From NCBI GenBank assembly GCA_039111475.1, contig JBCCIP010000005.1:1-64000 (forward strand): a stretch of 64,000 nt of DNA, written 5' to 3'. The notes under the pieces were generated by a model that worked only from the letters and a program-made list of their open reading frames with translations, was not told where the DNA came from and did not search any database. Shown in pieces: positions 26,438 to 32,671 of the stretch. Origin of the DNA: JAUIET01 sp039111475 (GTDB lineage: Bacteria; Pseudomonadota; Gammaproteobacteria; Pseudomonadales; JAUIET01). The position numbers and the translations under genes were made by a program. The first letter of the stretch is position 1; every line of letters begins with the position of its first letter.

Positions 26438-26947
26438 ATGGCATTTTTAGACGCGAAAGACAAAAACGGCGAAGGCTTACAAGAGAAGCTTGTTCAGGTG
26501 AACCGGGTTGCCAAAGTCGTAAAAGGTGGTCGCATATTCGGTTTCACAGCATTAACCGTGGTTGGTGATGGCAACGGCCGAGTCGGTTATGGTCGTGGTA
26601 AGGCGCGTGAAGTGCCGGTAGCGATTCAAAAAGCCATGGAAGCGGCACGTCGCAATATGATTGATGTTGATTTGAATGGCAGCACTATTCAGTACCCGAT
26701 CAAAGCACGTCACGGCGCATCTAAAGTGTATATGCAGCCTGCTTCTGAAGGTACAGGTGTCATTGCCGGTGGCGCCATGCGCGCTGTTTTGGAATTAGCG
26801 GGCGTGCACAACGTATTAGCCAAGTGTTACGGCTCAACGAATCCGGTGAACGTTGTGCGTGCAACCTTTGAAGGTTTGAAGTCTATGCGATCGCCCGATG
26901 AAGTGGCGGCGAAGCGCGGCAAATCTGTTGAAGACATTCTGAATTAA
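26438..26947 (+). CDS. rpsE: 30S ribosomal protein S5
   Basis: S5 affects decoding accuracy with S4 and forms part of the mRNA entry channel. The 169-aa product (E. coli 167) has the double-stranded-RNA-binding-like domain with VQVNRVAKVVKGGRIFGF and GDGNGRVGYGRGKAREVP, followed by GVIAGGAMRAVLELAG. The SD is weak (AAGGGTTAAGT). Confidence 0.98.
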   Translation: MAFLDAKDKNGEGLQEKLVQVNRVAKVVKGGRIFGFTALTVVGDGNGRVGYGRGKAREVPVAIQKAMEAARRNMIDVDLNGSTIQYPIKARHGASKVYMQPASEGTGVIAGGAMRAVLELAGVHNVLAKCYGSTNPVNVVRATFEGLKSMRSPDEVAAKRGKSVEDILN

Positions 26948-26961
26948 GCCGGGTAAGCGAG

Positions 26962-27153
26962 ATGGCAGATTCAAACATGATTAAAGTAACGCTGGTGAAA
27001 AGCACCAATGGACGTCTTAAGTCGCACAAAGCCTGTGTGGCGGGACTTGGTTTGCGACGTATCGGGCACAGTGTGGAAGTTCAGGACACTGCGGCCAATC
27101 GCGGCATGATTAATAAAGCAATCTATTTGTTAAAAGTGGAAGAGAGCGCGTAA
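26962..27153 (+). CDS. rpmD: 50S ribosomal protein L30
   Basis: A 63-aa small ferredoxin-like-fold protein (E. coli 59) with IKVTLVKSTNGRLKSHKACV and GLGLRRIGHSVEVQDTAANRG (quoted in part as GLRRIGHSVEVQDT). The N-terminus has four extra residues. Its stop overlaps the rplO start by one base (TAATG). Confidence 0.97.
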   Translation: MADSNMIKVTLVKSTNGRLKSHKACVAGLGLRRIGHSVEVQDTAANRGMINKAIYLLKVEESA

Positions 27154-27608
27154 TGGCTGAAGCGGAAGACAGAATGCGATTAAATTCGCTGAGCGCAGCA
27201 CCTGGCCACAAAAAAGCGGCTAAGCGTGTTGGGCGTGGAATCGGCAGCGGTTCCGGCAAAACCTGCGGGCGCGGCCATAAAGGTCAAAAGTCTCGTTCTG
27301 GTGGTCGCGTACGGCCAGGTTTCGAGGGTGGCCAGATGCCACTGCAAAAGCGTTTGCCTAAATACGGTTTTACGTCTCGCATGGCGAGAACTACTGCAGA
27401 GGTTCGCTTGTCAGAGTTAAATGCACTGAATGCAGATGTAGTTACATTGCAGGCGCTTAAAGACGCTGACTTGATTAACGACAACATGCTTAGAGCAAAA
27501 GTCTTTTTGTCAGGCGAGCTTAACAAAGCGGTGAAACTTCAAGGTATTGGAGTTACTAAAGGCGCGCGCGAGGCGATAGAGAAAGCAGGCGGGTCAGTAG
27601 AGAGCTAA
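27153..27608 (+). CDS. rplO: 50S ribosomal protein L15
   Basis: L15 is a late-assembly protein next to the peptidyl-transferase region. The 151-aa product (E. coli 144) has the glycine-rich RVGRGIGSGSGKTCGRGHKG and GGQMPLQKRLPKYGF. Two starts are possible: the ATG at 27153, which overlaps the rpmD stop, and an ATG at 27174 that gives the family N-terminus MRLNSLSAAPG and has its own GGAAG. The upstream one is kept because of the coupling, but the downstream one is plausible. Confidence 0.96.
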   Translation: MAEAEDRMRLNSLSAAPGHKKAAKRVGRGIGSGSGKTCGRGHKGQKSRSGGRVRPGFEGGQMPLQKRLPKYGFTSRMARTTAEVRLSELNALNADVVTLQALKDADLINDNMLRAKVFLSGELNKAVKLQGIGVTKGAREAIEKAGGSVES

Positions 27609-27627
27609 AAGGCTCCTCGAGACTATT

Positions 27628-28953
27628 ATGGCGAAGAAAGGCCCACAACAGCAGAACGCGACCAACCAGGCTGGCTTAGGGGAGCTGTGGGCGCGTATTC
27701 GCTTTTTGTTTATGGCCATCATCGTTTATCGGATTGGTACGCATATTCCGGTTCCTGGTATTAATCCAGATCAGCTAGAAGCGCTGTTTAATCAGAACCA
27801 GGGCACGATTATTGGATTAGCCAATATGTTCTCGGGTGGCGCATTGGAGCGCATGAGTATTTTGGCGCTGGGGATTATGCCTTACATTTCCGCGTCCATT
27901 ATCATGCAGTTAATGACGGCGGTAACACCTTCATTGGAAGCCTTGAAGAAAGAAGGAGAAGCTGGCCGGCGTAAAATTACGCAGTACACCCGCTACGGTA
28001 CGGTTCTGCTGGCCTTGATACAGGGCACCGGTATGTCAGTGGGTATGGCCGGTCAGGGTATGGCTTTTTCCACAGGATTTGCGTTCCACTTCGTCGCTGT
28101 AACCTCACTGGTCACTGGCGCAGTATTTATGATGTGGCTGGGTGAGCAGATTACTGAGCGCGGTATTGGCAACGGTATCTCAATGCTGATATTTGCGGGT
28201 ATTGTCGCTGGCTTGCCAAGTGCTATCGGCCAGTCGTTGGAACAAGCGCGCCAAGGCGAACTAAGCATTCTGGTGTTGCTTGGGATATTGGTGATAGCGA
28301 TTGGTGTTATCTACCTGATTGTTCGGATCGAGCGTGGGCAGCGGCGTATCACTATTAACTACGCCAAACGTCAGCAAGGCCGCCGAATGATGCAGGCGCA
28401 GAGCAGTCACTTGCCGCTGAAAGTGAATATGTCAGGCGTGATACCTGCGATTTTCGCCTCCAGTATTTTGTTGTTTCCGGCGTCTTTGGCCCAGTGGTTT
28501 GGCCAATCTGCTAGCGACATGGACTGGCTACAGGAATTTGCATTGGTTATTGGCCCAGGCCAACCTTTGAACATTATTTTATTCACGGCGCTCATCATCT
28601 TTTTCTGCTTCTTCTACACAGCTTTGATGTTTAACCCAAGTGATGTAGCTGACAATTTGAAGCGTTCGGGCGCATTTTTGCCAGGAATACGGCCAGGCGC
28701 GCAGACGGCCACATATATAGACAATGTATTGACCCGCCTGACTCTGTTTGGCTCGATTTACATGGCCCTTGTTTGTTTGCTACCGCAATTTCTGGTGGTG
28801 TTCTGGAATGTTCCGTTCTATTTGGGTGGCACCTCCTTGCTGATTGTGGTTGTTGTGCTGATGGACTTCATGTCTCAAGTCCAATCTCACTTGATGTCAA
28901 CGCAATACGAGTCGTTGATGAAGAAGAGCAATATGAAGACGTTTGGCCGGTAA
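27628..28953 (+). CDS. secY: preprotein translocase subunit SecY
   Basis: SecY is the ten-helix channel of the SecYEG translocon. The 441-aa product (E. coli 443) begins in the cytoplasm and has TM1 with RIGTHIPVPGIN just after it, the plug region LANMFSGGALERMSI, and the cytoplasmic loops with ITINYAKRQQGRRMMQ and FNPSDVADNLKRSGAFLPG. It lies 20 bp after rplO in the spc operon; its partner SecE is at 268-633. Confidence 0.98.
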   Translation: MAKKGPQQQNATNQAGLGELWARIRFLFMAIIVYRIGTHIPVPGINPDQLEALFNQNQGTIIGLANMFSGGALERMSILALGIMPYISASIIMQLMTAVTPSLEALKKEGEAGRRKITQYTRYGTVLLALIQGTGMSVGMAGQGMAFSTGFAFHFVAVTSLVTGAVFMMWLGEQITERGIGNGISMLIFAGIVAGLPSAIGQSLEQARQGELSILVLLGILVIAIGVIYLIVRIERGQRRITINYAKRQQGRRMMQAQSSHLPLKVNMSGVIPAIFASSILLFPASLAQWFGQSASDMDWLQEFALVIGPGQPLNIILFTALIIFFCFFYTALMFNPSDVADNLKRSGAFLPGIRPGAQTATYIDNVLTRLTLFGSIYMALVCLLPQFLVVFWNVPFYLGGTSLLIVVVVLMDFMSQVQSHLMSTQYESLMKKSNMKTFGR

Positions 28954-28978
28954 CGGCGGAACTTGATAGGTAAGCGAA

Positions 28979-29095
28979 ATGAAAGTTAGAGCATCAGTTA
29001 AGAAGATTTGCAGAAATTGCAAAGTAGTCCGACGCAAAGGTGTGGTGCGGGTGATCTGCAAGGCAGAACCGCGCCATAAGCAAAGACAGGGCTGA
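28979..29095 (+). CDS. rpmJ: 50S ribosomal protein L36 (zinc form)
   Basis: A 38-aa protein starting MKVRASVKKICRNCK and ending HKQRQG. C11, C14, C27 and H33 form the CCCH zinc knot of the C+ form of L36. Length equals E. coli RpmJ. It lies 25 bp after secY and is the last gene of the spc operon, just upstream of the alpha-operon promoter. The zinc form implies a possible zinc-free paralogue elsewhere, which is not visible here. Confidence 0.96.
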   Translation: MKVRASVKKICRNCKVVRRKGVVRVICKAEPRHKQRQG

Positions 29096-29105
29096 GTAAT
29101 AGTTA

Positions 29106-29134
29106 TTGATAATTCAATAGTTTAGAGATACTAT
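29106..29134 (+). promoter_or_regulatory. sigma70 promoter of the alpha operon
   Basis: TTGATA (29106-29111), a 17-bp spacer and TACTAT (29129-29134). The region is AT-rich against the surrounding coding DNA. A start near 29141 would leave a leader of about 60 nt before rpsM. Confidence 0.75.
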
Positions 29135-29199
29135 ATCGCGCCTTTTTTTGGCTGGACAAACCAGCGGTGGGCGCATAACGAGAGCATTGGAGCAAAAGT
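29135..29199 (+). promoter_or_regulatory. alpha-operon leader, candidate S4-binding site
   Basis: Nested helices: GCGCC (29138-29142) with GGCGC (29170-29174) around GCTGG (29151-29155) with CCAGC (29161-29165), separated by a T-run. In E. coli S4 binds a leader pseudoknot here and represses rpsM. The fold is suggestive, but I have not shown a pseudoknot. Confidence 0.45.
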
Positions 29200-29556
29200 A
29201 TGGCACGTATTGGCGGTGTCAACATTCCGGATCATAAGCACGCGGTGATTTCACTGACGTACATTTTTGGTATTGGTCGTACGACGGCCAAACAGCTGTG
29301 TACATCGGCCGGAATTGAGCAGCAAACCAAGATTTCGGATCTGACTGAAGGCGACATGGACAACTTGCGCCAGGCCATTTCGGCACTCACCGTTGAAGGT
29401 GATCTACGCCGTGAGGTGTCAATGAACATCAAACGCCTGCTGGATTTGGGTTGCTATCGTGGCTTGCGGCATCGTAAGAGCCTGCCGCTTCGGGGTCAGC
29501 GTACCAAGACGAACGCGCGAACGCGCAAAGGTCCACGTAAGCCAATCCGTAAGTAG
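29200..29556 (+). CDS. rpsM: 30S ribosomal protein S13
   Basis: S13 lies at the top of the 30S head and bridges to the 50S subunit. The 118-aa product (E. coli 118) begins MARIGGVNIPDHKHAVISLT, has YIFGIGRTTAKQLC and the RHRKSLPLRGQRTKTNARTR segment (RGQRTKTNARTRKGP), and ends KPIRK. First gene of the alpha operon. Confidence 0.98.
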   Translation: MARIGGVNIPDHKHAVISLTYIFGIGRTTAKQLCTSAGIEQQTKISDLTEGDMDNLRQAISALTVEGDLRREVSMNIKRLLDLGCYRGLRHRKSLPLRGQRTKTNARTRKGPRKPIRK

Positions 29557-29609
29557 CGCCGGCATCTGCAGCGCAGAGTAAAGAGACGAGTTAATCAAGA
29601 AGGTAAATC

Positions 29610-30002
29610 ATGGCGAAGCCATCAGCAAAAGGTACGAAGAAGAAGGTCAAAAAGACAGTGGCCGACGGAATTGCGCATATTCACGCGTCATTCAACAACA
29701 CCATTGTTACGATCACTGACCGCCAGGGTAATGCCTTAATTTGGGCAACTTCAGGAGGTTCAGGCTTTCGTGGCTCACGTAAAAGCACACCATTTGCTGC
29801 GCAGGTTGCCGCAGAACGTGCTGGCACAGCTGCACAAGAATATGGCTTACAGAACCTTGATGTGCGAGTGAAAGGTCCAGGACCAGGTCGTGAATCGGCT
29901 ATTCGTGCACTGAATAATTGCGGTTACACCATCAGCAACATCGAAGATGTAACGCCAATTCCACACAACGGCTGCCGTCCGCCAAAAAAGCGACGCGTTT
30001 AG
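29610..30002 (+). CDS. rpsK: 30S ribosomal protein S11
   Basis: S11 is part of the 30S platform near the E site. The 130-aa product (E. coli 129) has IAHIHASFNNTIVTITDRQG, RKSTPFAAQVAAERAG and the C-terminal PIPHNGCRPPKKRRV. AAGAAGG serves as SD. It is 53 bp after rpsM. Confidence 0.98.
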   Translation: MAKPSAKGTKKKVKKTVADGIAHIHASFNNTIVTITDRQGNALIWATSGGSGFRGSRKSTPFAAQVAAERAGTAAQEYGLQNLDVRVKGPGPGRESAIRALNNCGYTISNIEDVTPIPHNGCRPPKKRRV

Positions 30003-30016
30003 GGAGTATTTGAAGA

Positions 30017-30637
30017 ATGGCCAGATATTTAGGACCTACCTGCAAGCTCTCACGTCGTGAAGGAACTGACCTGTTCCTCAAGAGTGGTGTGCGCCCGATT
30101 GATGCCAAGTGCAAGATTGAAACTGCACCTGGTCAGCACGGTATTCGCCGCGGTCGATTGTCGGACTACGGTGTTCAGTTACGCGAGAAGCAGAAAGTTC
30201 GTCGCTTATACGGTGTATTGGAAAAGCAGTTTCGCAATTACTACAAGAAAGCCGCTCGACAGAAAGGTGCAACAGGTGAGAACCTGTTGCAACTGCTGGA
30301 AACTCGTTTGGATAACGTAGTGTATCGAATGGGCTATGGCTCAACTCGTTCGGAAGCGCGCCAACTGGTCGCCCATAAAGCCATTATGGTGAATGGTCAG
30401 GCGGTTAATATCGCGTCTTACACTGTGGCGGCCGGCGATGTAGTGTCAGTGCGTGAAAAATCTCAGAAGCAGCTGCGTGTTCAGTCTGCTCTAGCGTTGG
30501 CCGCTCAGCGTGGTGAGCCAGATTGGATTGAATTGGATGCAAGCAAAATGTCTGGTACGTTCAAACGTGTACCAGAACGTGATGATCTGCCACCGGAAAT
30601 CAACGAAAACCTTATTGTCGAGCTGTACTCGAAGTAA
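30017..30637 (+). CDS. rpsD: 30S ribosomal protein S4
   Basis: S4 starts 30S assembly by binding the 16S five-way junction and is the autoregulator of the alpha operon. The 206-aa product (E. coli 206) begins MARYLGPTCKLSRREGTDL, and has an S4 RNA-binding domain with LDNVVYRMGYGSTRSEARQL and VNGQAVNIASYTV. The tail ends LIVELYSK. Confidence 0.98.
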   Translation: MARYLGPTCKLSRREGTDLFLKSGVRPIDAKCKIETAPGQHGIRRGRLSDYGVQLREKQKVRRLYGVLEKQFRNYYKKAARQKGATGENLLQLLETRLDNVVYRMGYGSTRSEARQLVAHKAIMVNGQAVNIASYTVAAGDVVSVREKSQKQLRVQSALALAAQRGEPDWIELDASKMSGTFKRVPERDDLPPEINENLIVELYSK

Positions 30638-30690
30638 GTAGCGTTTAAGCAATACAAGCCCTCATTGGAATTAGTGCAACAGGTGTTCAT

Positions 30691-31695
30691 ATGCAAAGTG
30701 CCGTAACGGAATTTTTAACCCCACGCGTCATTGATGTGCAGGACGTTAGCGAAACACAGGCAAAAGTTGTACTTGAGCCTTTGGAGCGCGGTTTTGGTCA
30801 CACTCTGGGCAGCGCGCTGCGACGCATTTTGTTGTCGTCTATGCCAGGCTGCGCCATCACTGAAGTCGACATCGACGGTGTGCTGCATGAGTACAGCACC
30901 ATGGAAGGAGTTCAGGAAGACGTTATTGATATCCTGCTGAACATCAAGGGTGTCGCTATCCAGATGGAAGGCAAAGACTCAGCCACGCTGACACTGAACA
31001 AGGTCGGCCCTTGCACAGTAACCGCTGGCGATTTGCAGCTGGAAGCCGATGTTGAGGTGAAAAACCCTGATCACGTCATCGCCCAGTTAAACGATAACGG
31101 CACTCTGAACATGCGCCTAACCGTCGAAAGCGGCCGTGGCTATGTTCCTGCTGATTCACGTAATCAGGGCGAAGAAGAAACCCGCTCAATCGGCCGTCTG
31201 CTATTAGACGCCTCATTCAGCCCGGTTCAGCAAGTGTCTTACGTTGTTGAAAGCGCTCGAGTGGAGCAGCGTACCGATCTGGACAAACTGGTGCTTGATC
31301 TGCGCACTGACGGTACAATTGATCCTGAAGAAGCGATTCGTCGTGCTGCGACCATTCTGCAGCAACAGCTAGCCGTATTTGTTGACCTAGAAAGTGACAC
31401 ATCCGATGAGCCGCAAGAAGTTGAAGACGCAATCGATCCGATTCTGTTACGTCCGGTTGATGATCTTGAGCTGACGGTTCGTTCAGCGAACTGCTTGAAG
31501 GCGGAAAGTATTTATTACATCGGTGATCTGGTTCAACGTACTGAAGTTGAATTGCTGAAAACACCGAACCTTGGTAAGAAGTCATTGACTGAAATTAAGG
31601 ATGTATTGGCGTCTCGTGGTCTGCAGCTGGGTTTGCGCCTGGAGAGTTGGCCACCAGCAAGCCTGAAGAACGACGAACGCGTTCTGGCTTCTTAA
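30691..31695 (+). CDS. rpoA: DNA-directed RNA polymerase subunit alpha
   Basis: Alpha dimerises to seed RNA polymerase assembly; its C-terminal domain binds UP elements and activators. The 334-aa product (E. coli 329) has the N-terminal domain with LEPLERGFGHTLGSALRRIL, a linker at about 235-250, and the helix-hairpin-helix C-terminal domain with ELTVRSANCLKAESIYYIGD and LGKKSLTEIKDVLASRGLQLG quoted in part. It follows rpsD after 53 bp. Confidence 0.98.
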   Translation: MQSAVTEFLTPRVIDVQDVSETQAKVVLEPLERGFGHTLGSALRRILLSSMPGCAITEVDIDGVLHEYSTMEGVQEDVIDILLNIKGVAIQMEGKDSATLTLNKVGPCTVTAGDLQLEADVEVKNPDHVIAQLNDNGTLNMRLTVESGRGYVPADSRNQGEEETRSIGRLLLDASFSPVQQVSYVVESARVEQRTDLDKLVLDLRTDGTIDPEEAIRRAATILQQQLAVFVDLESDTSDEPQEVEDAIDPILLRPVDDLELTVRSANCLKAESIYYIGDLVQRTEVELLKTPNLGKKSLTEIKDVLASRGLQLGLRLESWPPASLKNDERVLAS

Positions 31696-31752
31696 GCATT
31701 TATTGAAATACAGCCAGTTTCAGAGAGCAACTTATTGCGAACTGAATCAGGC

Positions 31753-31776
31753 TGCAGGTGCAAGGATGCACCTGCA
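31753..31776 (+). promoter_or_regulatory. 10-bp hairpin after rpoA (loop AGGA)
   Basis: TGCAGGTGCA (31753-31762) and TGCACCTGCA (31767-31776) pair perfectly around the loop AGGA, followed by TTTT. It looks like a weak terminator or attenuator between rpoA and rplQ. Confidence 0.6.
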
Positions 31777-31829
31777 TTTTACAACGTAAAATGAGAGCTA
31801 TTTGGAACTGACATTTTCGAATAGCGCTT

Positions 31830-31857
31830 CCAATAAAAGGCAGGAGCCTTTTATTGG
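31830..31857 (+). promoter_or_regulatory. 12-bp hairpin just before rplQ (loop AGGA)
   Basis: CCAATAAAAGGC (31830-31841) and GCCTTTTATTGG (31846-31857) pair perfectly around the same AGGA loop as the upstream hairpin. It ends 21 bp before the rplQ ATG, close to its SD, so it may control rplQ translation or protect a processed end. Confidence 0.6.
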
Positions 31858-31878
31858 AGATTAGAAAGGTAGAAACAC

Positions 31879-32292
31879 ATGCGTCATCGTCAAAGCGGTC
31901 GTCAGTTAAACCGCAACAGTTCTCACCGCAAAGCGATGTTCCGTAACATGACGGCGTCTTTGGTTGAGCATGAGTTGATTAAAACGACTTTGCCCAAGGC
32001 TAAAGAGTTGCGCCGTGTGGCTGAGCCTCTTATCACTCTTGCTAAAGAGGATTCGGTTGCAAATCGTCGTTTGGCGTTTGATCGATTGCGTGACAAGAAG
32101 GCGGTGGGCAAACTGTTCACCGAGCTCGGTCCGCGGTACGAGTCTCGACCTGGTGGCTACCTGCGTATTTTGAAGTGCGGTTTACGTGCTGGTGATGCGG
32201 CGCCGATGGCGTACGTTGAGTTGGTTGATCGTCCTATTCCGGAAGAGCCGGATTTTGATGATGACGATGATGCGGTGGAAGACGAGGACTAA
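31879..32292 (+). CDS. rplQ: 50S ribosomal protein L17
   Basis: L17 lies near the tunnel exit and is an early 50S protein. The 137-aa product (E. coli 127) starts MRHRQSGRQLNRNSSHRKAM, has FTELGPRYESRPGGYLRILK, and then an unusual acidic tail at 122-137 (13 of 16 residues Asp or Glu). Basic ribosomal proteins rarely end this way. It is the last gene of the alpha operon and is followed by a good terminator. Confidence 0.97.
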   Translation: MRHRQSGRQLNRNSSHRKAMFRNMTASLVEHELIKTTLPKAKELRRVAEPLITLAKEDSVANRRLAFDRLRDKKAVGKLFTELGPRYESRPGGYLRILKCGLRAGDAAPMAYVELVDRPIPEEPDFDDDDDAVEDED

Positions 32293-32315
32293 GCGCCTAC
32301 TTAATATTTGTTCTA

Positions 32316-32341
32316 AAGCCCACCTAGTGTGGGCTTTTTTA
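32316..32341 (+). terminator. Rho-independent terminator after rplQ
   Basis: AAGCCCAC (32316-32323) pairs with GTGGGCTT (32329-32336) around CTAGT and the right arm runs into six T residues (32335-32340). It ends the alpha operon 23 bp after the rplQ stop. Confidence 0.9.
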
Positions 32342-32394
32342 TTCATGATTAGGGCTTAGTGGTAGCTGCCCTGATAGATTAGTGTTTTGAATTC

Positions 32395-32539
32395 GTGATG
32401 CGGCGAATAGTCTACTTCGCTACGCTCGCTGGCCGGTCCCCGGTTCCCTCACTCTCAAAAATGCCTTTCTGCGAAAGTCATTTTTGTTCCCTCGGCCTTG
32501 CTCTTTTACCTTCGCGAAGCAGACTATTCGCCGCGTCAC
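32395..32539. repeat. long nested inverted repeat between rplQ and uvrA
   Basis: The outer arms 32395-32420 and 32514-32539 are complementary over 26 bp with one mismatch and one G-U pair. An inner 8-bp stem pairs 32456-32463 with 32479-32486. The interior holds CGCTACGCTCGCTGG and two CCGGTTCC/CCCTCGGCC-like stretches. It fills most of the 379-bp gap between the convergent rplQ and uvrA genes; I see nothing coding there. Confidence 0.8.
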
Positions 32540-32671
32540 TTTGTTCGCGATAGCGTCCAGTGAGGAGTATTGTTCTTTTCTTTTTTAGAATTGAATCGCG
32601 TAACGCAGCAGCTTTGCGTTTCGCCGCACCAACTGAGTTGATCATCATCCCACCCAGTTATCGATTTGCCA

